Assembly (NCBI RefSeq): GCF_001949145.1
Contig: NW_019091705.1
Location: 254,141 to 302,227, forward strand
DNA: 48,087 nt
Direction of reading: 5' to 3'
Source: Acanthaster planci
Lineage: Eukaryota > Echinodermata > Asteroidea > Valvatida > Acanthasteridae
Under the pieces are notes generated by a model. The model did not search any database. It was not told the origin of the DNA and saw only the letters and a list, made by a program, of their open reading frames with translations. This document shows positions 33,552 through 44,235 of the stretch, one piece after another. The stretch's first letter is position 1, and each line of letters starts with the position of its first letter. The translations under genes and the position numbers were made by a program.

Positions 33552-34067
33552 TGGGGGAACTCGCAAAACAACAAAACTCTAAACCAAAGACTGAGTTAAT
33601 AAGGACTCGGACACCAGTGGTTGAGTTTTAAAAAAGGACACCGCAGAATTTATCAATGAAAAGTACTGAGAAAAAAAAAACTAAAAACCAAAATCAACAC
33701 AGAGCAAGTACACTCCAACAAGAAATCAATAACTTGAGCAGACAAAACACAAGCAAGGTGAACCACTCTAGTTGAGAGGGTGAAAGATGAACATACAAGT
33801 AATACAAGTACAGGGACATGTACGCACTTCCCTGCTGATCTGCCCTTCTGAACTGCCTTGACCAGGAGGCAACTTTATAGGGGACCTTGTGGGCTAAAGT
33901 AAACAAACAGGGGAACCCACTACCTACGTACGTGTAGAAAAGGGGGGGGGAATCTGAGAGGGGTATCTGAGACTGAATTTTGTTTTCCGCACTAAGAGAC
34001 ACTACTCCTAACTTCTAAACAGTAAAGAACATACATAAAATTACAAGTGTAACTTGGCCCTGTCACA
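33552..34067 (-). mobile_element. solo LTR, 516 bp, Gypsy-like, minus strand
   Basis: On the minus strand it begins TGTGACAGGGCCAAG (34067) and ends GCGAGTTCCCCCA (33552), with TG...CA ends flanked by a 4-bp direct repeat CCTA (33548-33551 and 34068-34071). A TATAAAG (33873-33879, read in reverse) is about 190 bp from the U3 start, and near the U5 end the reversed sequence reads GGTGTCCGAGTCCTTATTAA, wording common in Gypsy-type LTRs. No internal region or partner LTR is present. The ORF within (33694-34002, minus) does not resemble a protein I know. Confidence 0.7.
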
Positions 34068-34179
34068 CCTACATGCTGTTGTATTACAGAAAAACACATT
34101 GTTTGATCTATTCTCATCATAACTGTTGGCCTGTTGGCTGTTGAATTTTGCACCTAGACCACTATTAACCCTAACCCCC

Positions 34180-34231
34180 AAGGGTGTATGTAAAATCATA
34201 TTGAATTGGAGGATTTGGGACTGTTGGGGTT
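34180..34231 (+). repeat. 52-bp dispersed repeat, copy 1
   Basis: Contains TGTATGTAAAATCATATTGA then TTGGAGGATTTGGGACTGTT then GGGGTT. Nearly identical to 45907-45959 in the same orientation. Confidence 0.85.
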
Positions 34232-34862
34232 AATCTGCCAACAATATCTCAGTGGGGGAAACAGAATGTTCACAAATTCCTGTGTTTTACTTTTATTCCT
34301 TTTCCACAACCCTTTTAATAGATTGTTTTTTTTCATCTTAGTAGTCAAAATGATGCGTAGCTATGTTTGTAAGCTACATGTGGCCAGACCCCACCTGACG
34401 TAATGGAGCGAGCTGTGTGAGAGGTGCTTGTAAATCACAGACAAAATTCAAACTGTTGCAACTGAGTTTGAAATGGGAGTATTACCAGTGCTTGGAACAA
34501 CTATTTTACTTGAACTCAAGTGTAAATCCAGTTTTCAAGTCATTAAAGTGTACTTTTAGATTATCCACACACATACAGCCACATATACATACATGTACAC
34601 ATACATCCATAAGTTCCAACTTACCCCATAAAAGGGGTTAGTTGGAACTTACCCCATAAAAGGGGTTAGTTGGAACACTTGTCGTAGTTGTGATCAAGAT
34701 GGATTATCTATATAATCATCAACAATTCTGAGAATTTTATATACTACATTTGTAACATGTGTATGAATAAATTGGGTAAGTTGATTCTTGAAAATGCTCT
34801 GTTGATGTTATGGATATGTTTTTGTGAAAATCGTGTCAACTAACCCCCACCTCCCCTACCTT

Positions 34863-35394
34863 TTATTCGTGAAGAAGTTTTTGTCATGATCTGAAACCAA
34901 TCCATAACTAGGAAAGGTGATGTTGTCACTTTTGTCGATCCTCTGAGTCCAAATTTAAAAGCTTAGAGCTTTGAAAATAATTTTGAGGTATCTCCAAAAC
35001 ACAAGGTTGACTGCTGATCATATTTCACTGGAATTTGCGGATGTTTGTAGCTGCAATCTTATTAAATAGTTTTGGCGATCAGAAACTAGGGTAATGACTG
35101 TACCAAACATATGAACAAGAGGCTGAATGAATCTTGTCGTCTGAAGTGGCCACGCTGTTGATGTTCATGTGTACTTTCATGACTGTATATATGACTTCCA
35201 ACCCTGTCAGCCTATAATGACTTTTATGCTGAAATGGTAGTGCCTACTGTTCGAATTAAGAGTGTTTTTTTTAATTAAACAGTAGAAATGAAAATTAGAG
35301 GTAGTGGTCATTACAGCAACACCGACAGAACTGTTTCAGACTTTGAGTCGTTTAATGAGGAAAAATAAAACATACAAAAAAAAATTAAGAGATG
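34863..35394. other. no recognisable gene
   Basis: AT-rich, no ORF of note and no repeat seen. Confidence 0.4.
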
Positions 35395-37530
35395 ACGAAA
35401 TGAATCTGAATTAATTCTTGTATCAGGGTCTCTGTTGACTGTAACTTTGATAATGATCAAGCATCGCAAAGTTAGCAAAATGGTAGTTTGGAAACATGAA
35501 CAAAGTCAATGGGCTGAAATAAGCATTGAAAAATCAATTAATCAGATGATGACATCAAGGAGTGATCCATTTGGAATAATTCTTGTTTCAGGGTCTTGTT
35601 ACCATAAGTTACCATAGTGGTGGCTTGAGAATATGTACATACATGTATATGTACAAAGTCAATGGGCTAAAACACATGTATGTATGCAGAAAAACTTCTC
35701 CTTTAAAGTGCATGTACAAAACCTATGAAGAAAAACTCAGCTTTAATCTTATATCACTTGACACCCGATGATGTAATTTTGACAATTCTGTCTGGGTACC
35801 CTCTCTCCGAGGTGGACTACAAGTGTACATAAATGGAATAAGTCAGATTGACCAGGGTGGCAAAGACTGGCCGTTGAAAAACGTGTACAAAACTTATGGG
35901 GAACATTAAATATTCAAAATCAATCAAAAATTGGTGATGTCATCTTGATGCTATCCATTTGGAATATTTCTTGCATCAGGGTCTTTGTTGGCTGTCACTT
36001 TGATAATGATCAAACATCGCAAAGTTACCATAATGGTGGCTTGAAAACATGTACAATGGGCTAAAACACTTGCAACAAACTTCTCTAAGTTAATGCAACG
36101 TGATTTGCTTTAATAAACTGAATTATTAAGTGATACGTTTTCTCTTGTGTATATTTCAAATCGAATAACAGAGCATAAAGCATACAATTTCTCTTTCATT
36201 CTCATAGAAATCTTGAGCAAAAATTGAGGACTACTCACACATTAGTCAGTAGTAGACAAATGTGTACAAACCCCATGGCAAAAAATTAAATATTCAAAAT
36301 TAAATTACATGATGAAGTCATCATGATGAAGTGTTCAAGAACCATCCTTGGATGATTGTCTGAAGGTCTGCCAAGATGTACATGAAAGCACCGAAGTACA
36401 ACAAACGTGTCTGAAAAGAAAAAAAAACAAACCGAGAGCTTATCTGTCTTTTTGCCGACAGAACAGGGCTCTTTCACATTCCTTTGTTAATTTGAACAAC
36501 CAATCTACTGCACAAACCTGATGGTATAATTATTTCATCATGACCTGAAATAAATATTGAAAAATCAATAATAAATCACTTGATGATATCATCATGGCGT
36601 CGTTGTAGGACCATCTATGCAAATGGGTCCTTCATTTGTATAAATTTGATGAAGATCCAAAGTTGCAAAAGCACCAAAGTCGTATGTACAAAATGTGCAC
36701 AAATTGAATGGGCTTTTGAGTAGGGGAAAAAAAGGAAACGAGAGGTTCTCTGTCTGATTGCGACAGAACATATGGCATTTTTGCATGTACGTGTATAAGC
36801 TTTGTAATGAATGTCTTTCCATGTTTGCTTATGCTCTCCATGTCAAATTTCCACCCAATCCGATTGTTATTTACTTTAGGATGTACATGTACACAGGGTT
36901 TTAAAGGGTGCACATTTAATGTCACTTGACTTATCACTTGATGATATCATCATCCAAGAATGCCAGTGTTTCAGCTGCATTGCTTACATTTTGAGTTATC
37001 TGAAGAGACTCCCCCAAATACGATGTGTATTCCAGGAGAAACAAGGGTTAAAAATAATACTTCGTTAATGTCACGTGACCTGCCACCTGATGGTGTCCTC
37101 ACCACAGTTAAATTTTTGTCTGTAAAACTTCCCTTTGTAGTTACCTGCATATTTTTGAATCAGGGATATATACTTAAGGAATTAAAGAGTGTACGTTTAA
37201 TATCACGTAACATTTCTCATGATGACCTCACCTCACGTCAATATTCTTCTGAAAAGCTTTCATTTCAAGATACATGTATCTGCAAGGTTTGAATCTAATT
37301 GGACATATAATTTGCTTCAAGAGTGTACCTTTAATGTCATGTGTATGTGTTACCTGATGATGTCATCACATCGGGTGAATTTTGTCTTTAACACTTCTTT
37401 TTCTATTTATCTGCTATTTCCACATGCTATTTCCAATGGGACATATACTTTCGGAGAAATAGACTTTAAAGAGTGCACCTTTAATATATGTAGCCTAGGA
37501 AAAGTAATAGCGCCCTCTTGTGTTGTACCG
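35395..37530 (+). repeat. degenerate tandem array B, CpG-depleted relative of array A
   Basis: Carries the same modules as array A in the same order. For example AACAGAGCATAAAGCATACA at 36167 matches AACAGAGCATAAAGTACCCA at 319, and the AATGGGCTTTTG block with its GAAA-rich follow-up (36708-36770) matches 905-970. The CRE palindrome positions are changed: TGACATCA near 35547, TGATGTCA near 35936, TGATATCA near 36585 and 36944, TGATGTCA near 37361. I found no perfect TGACGTCA here. ORFs of about 100 codons across it are not genes. Confidence 0.8.
37506..37525 (-). promoter_or_regulatory. CTCF-like motif
   Basis: Minus-strand reading CAACACAAGAGGGCGCTATT, close to the CTCF core, at the 3' border of array B. 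Motif match only. Confidence 0.28.
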
Positions 37531-38724
37531 GGTACTCTCTAAAATAAAGCATGCTTGGCAGCAGCTATGTTTTACGGAGATTTTTGAGGCAATCCAAATT
37601 CTTTGCCAAACAAAACACTTATCCCAGTTACGTTTTGACACTGTTGGCTCTCAGGTAAGCCAACACTTGTCATGGGGTATGAAGCAGATTATTTAAGTGG
37701 AATTTATTGTTAAATTAAATGGGGTTTGGGATTATGATTGTGTCTGCAAATGAATTTGTGGGACCTACCAGTAAATGGAAAATGCCTGCACTAATAGATC
37801 ATGTCCTGCCCATATGGATACACATGTATAATTACACTGTGTTGTTTTTTTTTTAACATGGATGGGTATTTCTACATGTACATCAAAGTTTGGAATAGAT
37901 ATAAGCCAATTAATATGATTCATAATTTGATTCTAATTAGATAAAAGAAGTTACAGTTTGATTTATGCACTTTGTCACTTGTTACATTTTGGAAGCATAT
38001 TTGCTGGAACTTAAGTCAATTATTGATGAGCTTTTATTACGTTCTACATGTAATATTTGGCAGTCTGGAACTCATTTGGCAATGGAACTTCTTGTTGAAA
38101 TGAAGTAAGCTCAAAGTCAGCATGTCTGTACAGCTGTATTTGCATGATTTCTTTGGCTCTCAGGTACCAGGTGCTACCTACATGTACATACTTTAAGACT
38201 TCACTAACATCAGTGTTACCACAGTCAGTTCAGATTGAAACCCAGGCTGCTATGGTGGTTGTGACATCATCATCATCCATCGAGTGAGCTGCAAGTGTAA
38301 ATTTTGCTAGTGGTGAAGACTCTACCCCAGAAGTAAGTGGTTGGCAGAGACGTGACTAGTGGAGTAATCTTTGGCCCACAGTACATGGAGGCAGACTACG
38401 GATTCCGTCCACCACAGCACAGGACACATGTGTGCTGATATCCTTTTGGAACTGGCTGTTCTTTGTGTTAGAACCCAAGACTAACACGGAAAGAACTAAG
38501 AAAAAACCAGGATCCTGGTTGATGTACTTATACCAGTTTATTACCAATTGAGCGCTTACATGTATTTTATTCACCTAATTCACCTGTATTGTTATTGTTG
38601 AATTTTGTGTTAATAATCGTAGGATTACAGGAGCTAATCACATTTAACGAAACAGATTTTGTGGTTCAGAAACTAGTGTTGAAATAAAAGTGTTTAAATC
38701 AAAGAAGGGAAGATCTGTGGGACT
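37531..38724. other. no recognisable gene
   Basis: AT-rich DNA between array B and its outlying remnant; possibly an insertion into the array. No ORF of note. Confidence 0.4.
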
Positions 38725-38850
38725 GGCAGTTTTGAGAGTGTGGGTTACATATGTCACAAGACCTGTAATTCAGCTGATGACGTAATCATCACATACATGT
38801 GGTCAGTTTTTGTCTTCAACACATCTCATCAAAGCCTGGAATAAATATCA
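38725..38850 (+). repeat. outlying remnant of array B
   Basis: One unit: TCACAAGACCTG, then GATGACGTAATCATCACAT, then GGTCAGTTTTTGTCTTCAAC, matching the unit order of arrays A and B. Confidence 0.65.
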
Positions 38851-39729
38851 TATTGTGATGAAACAGGGATAGATATGGATGCCAGTCTAGTTCATAAATT
38901 ATTAATGCATGTGCGGACCAATCAGCGTTGCATAGAGCGCTAGGTCTGGGCTCTTGCGGCGTGCTTAGGGCGCGCACTGTTAGTTTCGCTGCTTGGTCAC
39001 AGAGTGGCAAGATCGCAGAGAAAGCTGTATACCAATCAGTGCTGTGTACTGTGCGAGGTAGCGTGGATGCTGCACCAGACGCGCTGCGTGTGGATACGCT
39101 AGCTGGTAGGTGTAGTAGTGAGCTGTATTAGGTCTAGATTAGTTAAATGGTAGAGCTGAGTGTACATAGAGAACAGGGGCTGGGAGCTGGTGGTTTTTGT
39201 TTTTGGATTGCTTGTTGTCTGTAAGCACTGCTAGTGGGGTGACAGCTGGAAGGCAATCCTGTTATCATCATGTTAGCTGGCCTTGGGGTTCACTTGATGT
39301 GCTCAGATTGCTGTGAAGGTAATTACCCTCTCATTAAATTGACCCTGATTTGCATGACATTTTGTACTTTTGCGTGAAGGCTATCGCTACATGTTAGTAG
39401 TGAGGTATCCCTTAGGTTATAGATTGGCTGTGCTAAAGCTAGTCAGTGGGCAGGTTACCATGTGAGGCATATTCAACTGCCTTGTGAGGTGTATTGTGTA
39501 AATAAACCTTGGGTTATTTATATACCTCATTGATTTATAATTGGTTATTGTCCATGTAAATCCTGTGTCACTGTGAGGTTTATTAAGGTTTCCCTGTATT
39601 TCCTTGCTGTGATACCAGTATTGATTTGTCTTTCCTGATTGGTGGTAAATTTCCACCAAATGAACTGCTCCTAGGCTTAGTCCGCCGTTTGTTAGCTGAT
39701 ATCCCCCCTTCTGTCAGGGTAGCCGCTCA
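38851..39729. other. no gene; GC-rich CCAAT-bearing patch at 38910-39130
   Basis: The patch has two CCAATCAG boxes (near 38917 and 39032) in CpG-containing sequence, suggesting a promoter of a retroelement or host gene. No ATG-initiated ORF follows. It could be the 5' terminal repeat of the retroelement remnant further downstream, but I found no matching copy. Confidence 0.35.
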
Positions 39730-41689
39730 TCCTTGAACAAGGTAAATAAATATATTTGTGGGGTCAGGCCAGGTCAATTCCATCTTCGATCAGGCCAGTC
39801 TACTGGGTCCGCCACAAGAGGTGTCAGTTGTATCGCCACAGTATTACCTGGATTTTATCCATGTATTGGTAAGAGTGTTCTTTTCGTGTATATTTTTGTG
39901 TTCTTAAGTTTTCTTGTATGTGCACCCTGCAGGTGTCTACCCTACCAATGAATTATAGGCCTTTGCCGGTTGAATTCAGGGGGTCGCTGCCGGGATCTGT
40001 CATACTTCCCTGTCTTCTCTGGCTACCAGGACGAGGAAAAGGCCTTGCCGTCGTCCAGGGGGTTCCAGCCAGGATCTGGCCAAGCCACCTGGTTTGTTCG
40101 GTCCCACGGAGCTGACGGGGAAGCTCCATGTTCGACTGCGGAAGACCCAAGCAGGGACACTGCCAGAATCTGGCAAGGACCCTGTCTCCTTGGTCAATTG
40201 CTGGCCAGGCGAACCAGCCGGGACTCCCAGAGAGTACCCCATCAGACGTCTCCGGGGCCTGTCCTAACGTCATCTTTATGCCGACATGGCCCAGAGGAAT
40301 CTACTCTGTGTTCCCATTGATGCCAAAGAGTACCACCCGCTGTTCGACATTGGCCTAGAATGCCACTACTCTGGTGGCCCCCCGTGCGTACTCCCTCTGG
40401 CCCATTTACCAAAGTCAGTGTTGGCATCTAGATGTAATCCACACGGTAGCACTTTCCGGGCCAACTTCCCGGATCGTGGCCCAGTGAATACTCCATCGGT
40501 ATGCATACCCAGTCCTGACTCTCCATCACAGCCTTCTGGAGCTACTCTCATTGCCATCGATAGGTCCTCCCGGGCCACGGGGAAGTGAGTCCACGCTTCA
40601 TTTAGTGATCTCTAATGACCGCTACAAGTCTAAACCTACCGGCATTCGAGACGTCACCGGGCACCAAGAAAGGAATAAACAAATTAATGTTTTGGTATCT
40701 TTTGCAGTTCTGTCATGGTGAATTCATCATCGTGACACAGACCTACTGCGTCTCTTCCCTTTCGCATCCCCAGGCATCCGAACCTAATGTTCTTTAAGCC
40801 GTTGGGATTTTACACATCCCTTGGCACCCCATAATCCAGGGTTTCCCCAAGGAGCCTTGTGGGAGAAATTTTGCAAATCTATTTCCACTGCGTCTTACCA
40901 CATACAACCCTGTAATCAGTGGAACGACCATTCTGTGGGCCCCGCTTACGTAGCCACATAACGCATACTGTCCGAACACGTGTTCACTTCAAAAGTGGGC
41001 GTGTCCAAAATCTGTGACTGTTACGAGGCCTGCCAAAAGTAGGCCTACTGTGAGTCACCTAATTTCTTGCGATAGTGTCATGGGCTTTCTCTTCCGATAA
41101 CGATTAGCATGGTCAAAACGAACAGAGAGAATTCTTTCAGATTCTGTTTGTTTCTTAAATTAATACTTTCTGTTGTTAGTTCTTAGCATGATTTCAGACA
41201 TCGAAGTGGATTTTAGTCCGCAGAGATCCTTTCGTTGAGCGGAAATTACTAGCAATTTTCTCCAGTCAAGGTTAACATGTACAAGAAAGAGTACTCTTCT
41301 TCGGAGTGAGTTGCTATGGACGCTCATTCTGTTATTCATATCGCAAACATCATGCAGCCTGGCTCCTCTACTCCAGCAGTTTATTTTTCACACATGCATG
41401 AAAATGATCAAAGTTCTCCAACGCAGTCGGGGTGCCAGCGGCCACGCTGGGTACAGAGCACGGCATTCAACGTCTTCAACACCCTTCTGCATATTCAGGT
41501 GTTATACACTGCTGCTACTAACAACTGATGCATTTCGACCAACACCAACTTTGTCTAGGTTACATGAAGTCTTTGTCTGAGTCTCTGACCTATTTCATTT
41601 CTTCCCCTCTTATTGAGGTAAATTCCTTGGATGGGAAAGGAGAGTTGTTCTTTCCGCCCAGACCTCGCTACAGTCATGCCAGAGACTCT
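39730..41689 (+). mobile_element. possible upstream part of the recombinase retroelement
   Basis: From about 39960 to 40600 the DNA is much more GC-rich (proline/serine-rich in translation, for example IPSPDSPSQPSG at about 40505) than its surroundings, and several overlapping frames of 60-116 codons are open. I recognise no gag or RT motif. Its position just upstream of RNase H and recombinase fragments makes a decayed gag/RT region plausible, no more than that. Confidence 0.25.
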
Positions 41690-41836
41690 GAATTGCGGCT
41701 TTCTTGCCTTTTTTTCACACTGCCAACAAAAACCACATTAACGGAAAGGATAAGGGTTCATGCAGTTGACCTGCAGACGATCCACATGGCAGGGTCCAAC
41801 AACGTAGTGGCAGATGCACTCTCCCTGAGATGTTAA
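41690..41836 (+). pseudogene. RNase H end of a retroelement polyprotein
   Basis: The frame ending at the TAA 41834-41836 reads DLQTIHMAGSNNVVADALSL. The I-H-x-x-G-x-x-N-x-V-A-D-A-L-S motif is the last RNase H block of Gypsy and DIRS-type polyproteins. Upstream in the same frame comes RYSHARDSELRLSC, possibly a degraded earlier RNase H block. That it is followed within about 450 bp by recombinase-like sequence favours the DIRS/Ngaro group, where RNase H precedes the recombinase, over Gypsy, where an integrase would follow. Confidence 0.65.
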
Positions 41837-42286
41837 GCAGCCTTATATCGATCTCTTGGCTTCCTTGAACAACGCTTAGCTTCCCATGATCTTCCTCTTT
41901 GGTGGGACTTTCTAGCAATGCTACAGCCATGGCTTCATGTTACGTCATCTGCCCACCTTTCAAATTTGTGACTGCAGATGTTAGCATTTTGTTATGTGTG
42001 TCGATAGTTGGGCTTTGGCTCTAGCTAACACTCCTGTGAGTGCTATAATAAACTTCCTTTAATATGTAATTCTTTCACTCAGAGCTACAAGTATCTACAA
42101 CTCCTATCTAAAGGTCAGCCCTGGGTGCCATACATGTTGGTTTCAAAATTGGTTCAACTGCCCTTAACAATGACATTCCATCACTGTTTGTATGATATGC
42201 TTATCCAGTGTCCCCTTGTTGAGAAATTGATCTGGTCAATAAGACCTAAGCTTGGTTCTCCAGATGCTCTCCGGTCCTTCCTTTGA

Positions 42287-42568
42287 ACCCTAAATAATGC
42301 CTGCCTTACGCACACCTGTGTTAGGTTGGCCTTTCTCCTGAAAATTGTTACCTCCTTAGGAGGCTCTACCCATTGCCGAAGGCTGTCTACGTTGGGAGCC
42401 ACATGGTGTTCACCTTATTCATTTGATTGGCTTCCTGATGATACTCCCTCAGCCGATCCTTCTGATATCTTTACACTCTCCGCCTCCTTACATTCTGGAG
42501 ATGATGCGGATAAACTTTGGGGCCCTTTTCATGTCCTGAAGTTGTACCTGACTAAAACGATAGCATGA
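42287..42568 (+). pseudogene. second tyrosine-recombinase fragment
   Basis: Open from 42287 to the stop at 42566-42568, no ATG. It reads LTHTCVRLAFLLKIVTS, then DIFTLSASLHSGDDADKLWG, then PFHVLKLYLTKT. Both blocks align with the pseudogene at 28085-28848 (HLSIKLAFSLAVVSS; DIFVLAIQSL; DKLWCPVCMLKWYLDRT), and the DNA shares GGATAAACTTTGG. The HxxR box and the nucleophile Tyr are not found downstream, so the 3' part is missing or scrambled. Together with the RNase H piece this marks a second DIRS/Ngaro-like element in the same orientation. Confidence 0.65.
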
Positions 42569-44138
42569 GAGGGACGATATTAACCCCATTGCTTATCACT
42601 TTCTGAGACCACCTAGACGGTGCTACTCCTCCCCCACATTAACTGTGTGGGTTGGGTCTACTAGAGAATACCTACCCAAACAGTCCTCTCCCACCCGTCC
42701 TCCCCTCTCTAGCTCGAACTTTTGAGTCACTTTCGAAAAAAAAAGGACGATCATGGTGGCGACGCCACACTGCTCTTAATCACAATGTACCTGTTGCATT
42801 TCAAAGTTCAATATTTCTTGCAGCTCTGTGTATTTTTGCCAATAAGCATTATGTACCTGAATATCAGTGGTCAAATGAAACAAGGACCACTGCACTTTCC
42901 ACTTTTTTAGCCTGTGACTCTTGTGACCAGCATCTTTCAAGTGGGATCAGCTCTGCTGGGCTGAAATGTAATGAAGAGGGAGGTCCATCATTTCAAACCT
43001 GCTATTCCTGTGGCTGCTAACATGCTCTCACCTGAAGAAAATAGAAATGAATACCATGTTGTCGATACATGTGGTCTATTCAGCAGCATTTTCAATAAAG
43101 ATAAATATGTGTGCGTTTGTTAACCGTAAATGCTAAAAGGAGTGCATTCATTCCAACGTAGAGCCGACATTATGCTGAGCACTGTGCGAAACGCCGCTGG
43201 CACGACAACTGTACCCAGCTAGCTATGTGTATGAGTGTAGCACTTGTGGCCAGCCACAGGGCAAAACAGAACGATGTGCATTGCTCAGTTAGTTGAGGGC
43301 TGAGGTCACCGCGCACAAATTCTCTGACAGTATTGATAGATATTCAAAAATTAATAAGACATCAATGGATTGGCTATGAAAATGTAACTTTGCAAACATG
43401 ATTTGGGGGCTGACTGTCTACCCAAAGAATTTCGTGCGGATCAGAATTTGTCTAGTATGTACGATTTGTCTAGTATGTACAATAGTATGTGCACTAGCTT
43501 CCCTGTTTCTCTGAATGGCATATATGTGCACAGATCAAGCCTGCTTTGTCTTTGCTCCCCCACCCCCCGTATTGTACAGACAATGCTGTGTTTTCAGGTT
43601 ATGTTCATTTCTTGGCATGGTACATGGACTGTATATAGTTGCCTCTCACCCAAAATGGTAAACTGTAAACTGGAACTTACTAGTACTAAGAATGAAGAAG
43701 GCAGGAATTAACTGTTAAAATGTTTATAGGGTATGTCTGGTTGCTAAAGTATTAAAAGAAGCAATTGTACACAATACATGTATGTGATAGACAGGCCAGA
43801 ATTGGTCATCAAATGGGCACTGAAAATGAATTAACAATGTAAGTACTTACTAAAGTCTCAGATGTCTCATAAATGTAAATTCAAATTAAACAGTAGGACT
43901 GACATTGCTTCTTTGTAAAACTAAACTTAAAAGCAGATGGTTTATATTTAAATTTTTAATTTGAATCTTGTGAAATTTGCGCAATTTTGTGTAAGAATTG
44001 TTTGGGGTGGGTTAAAATTCACCACCCACTGTAAATACTCTCCCATAATAAAGCTATGTGTATGGTGCAGAGGCCCCTACAGAGAGGATAACGCACAAAT
44101 CTCACTCTTTAACTTAAACCTTCTCTTCTTTCCCACAG
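42569..44138. other. no firm gene; upstream flank of OXLD1
   Basis: A 122-codon frame at 42652-43020 with many Cys at its end (TCYSCGC) is not recognised. Around 43140-43290 the sequence is less AT-rich, with an ATG at 43172 opening 16 codons (MLSTVRNAAGTTTVPS); a first exon or promoter of the downstream gene could be here, but I cannot prove a splice donor. Confidence 0.35.
44121..44138 (+). promoter_or_regulatory. splice acceptor before the OXLD1 exon
   Basis: TTCTCTTCTTTCCCACAG, a strong polypyrimidine tract and AG. It places the 5' border of the coding exon at 44139 and implies an upstream, probably untranslated, exon. Confidence 0.6.
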
Positions 44139-44235
44139 ATTTGGCTGATAATTCCAACAATTTCGGAGCGTCAGACACAACATGTACCCTTTTGCTTGGC
44201 CATAGCATCACTGCAGCTGTGCTGAAATAACAGGC

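Larger units (their letters stand above)
32934..34862. repeat. region of GTTAGTTGGAAC repeats, possible element
   Basis: GGGGATTAGTTGGAACAT near 32942 and, inverted, GTCAACTAACCCCCACCTCC near 34834 could be terminal repeats. Further copies lie near 32969, 33303, 33327, 34612 (inverted), 34640 and 34668. A 28-bp direct duplication at 34613-34680 contains CTTACCCCATAAAAGGGGTT. The solo LTR at 33552-34067 is inserted within. Ends are uncertain; treat as a repeat-rich interval. Confidence 0.5.
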
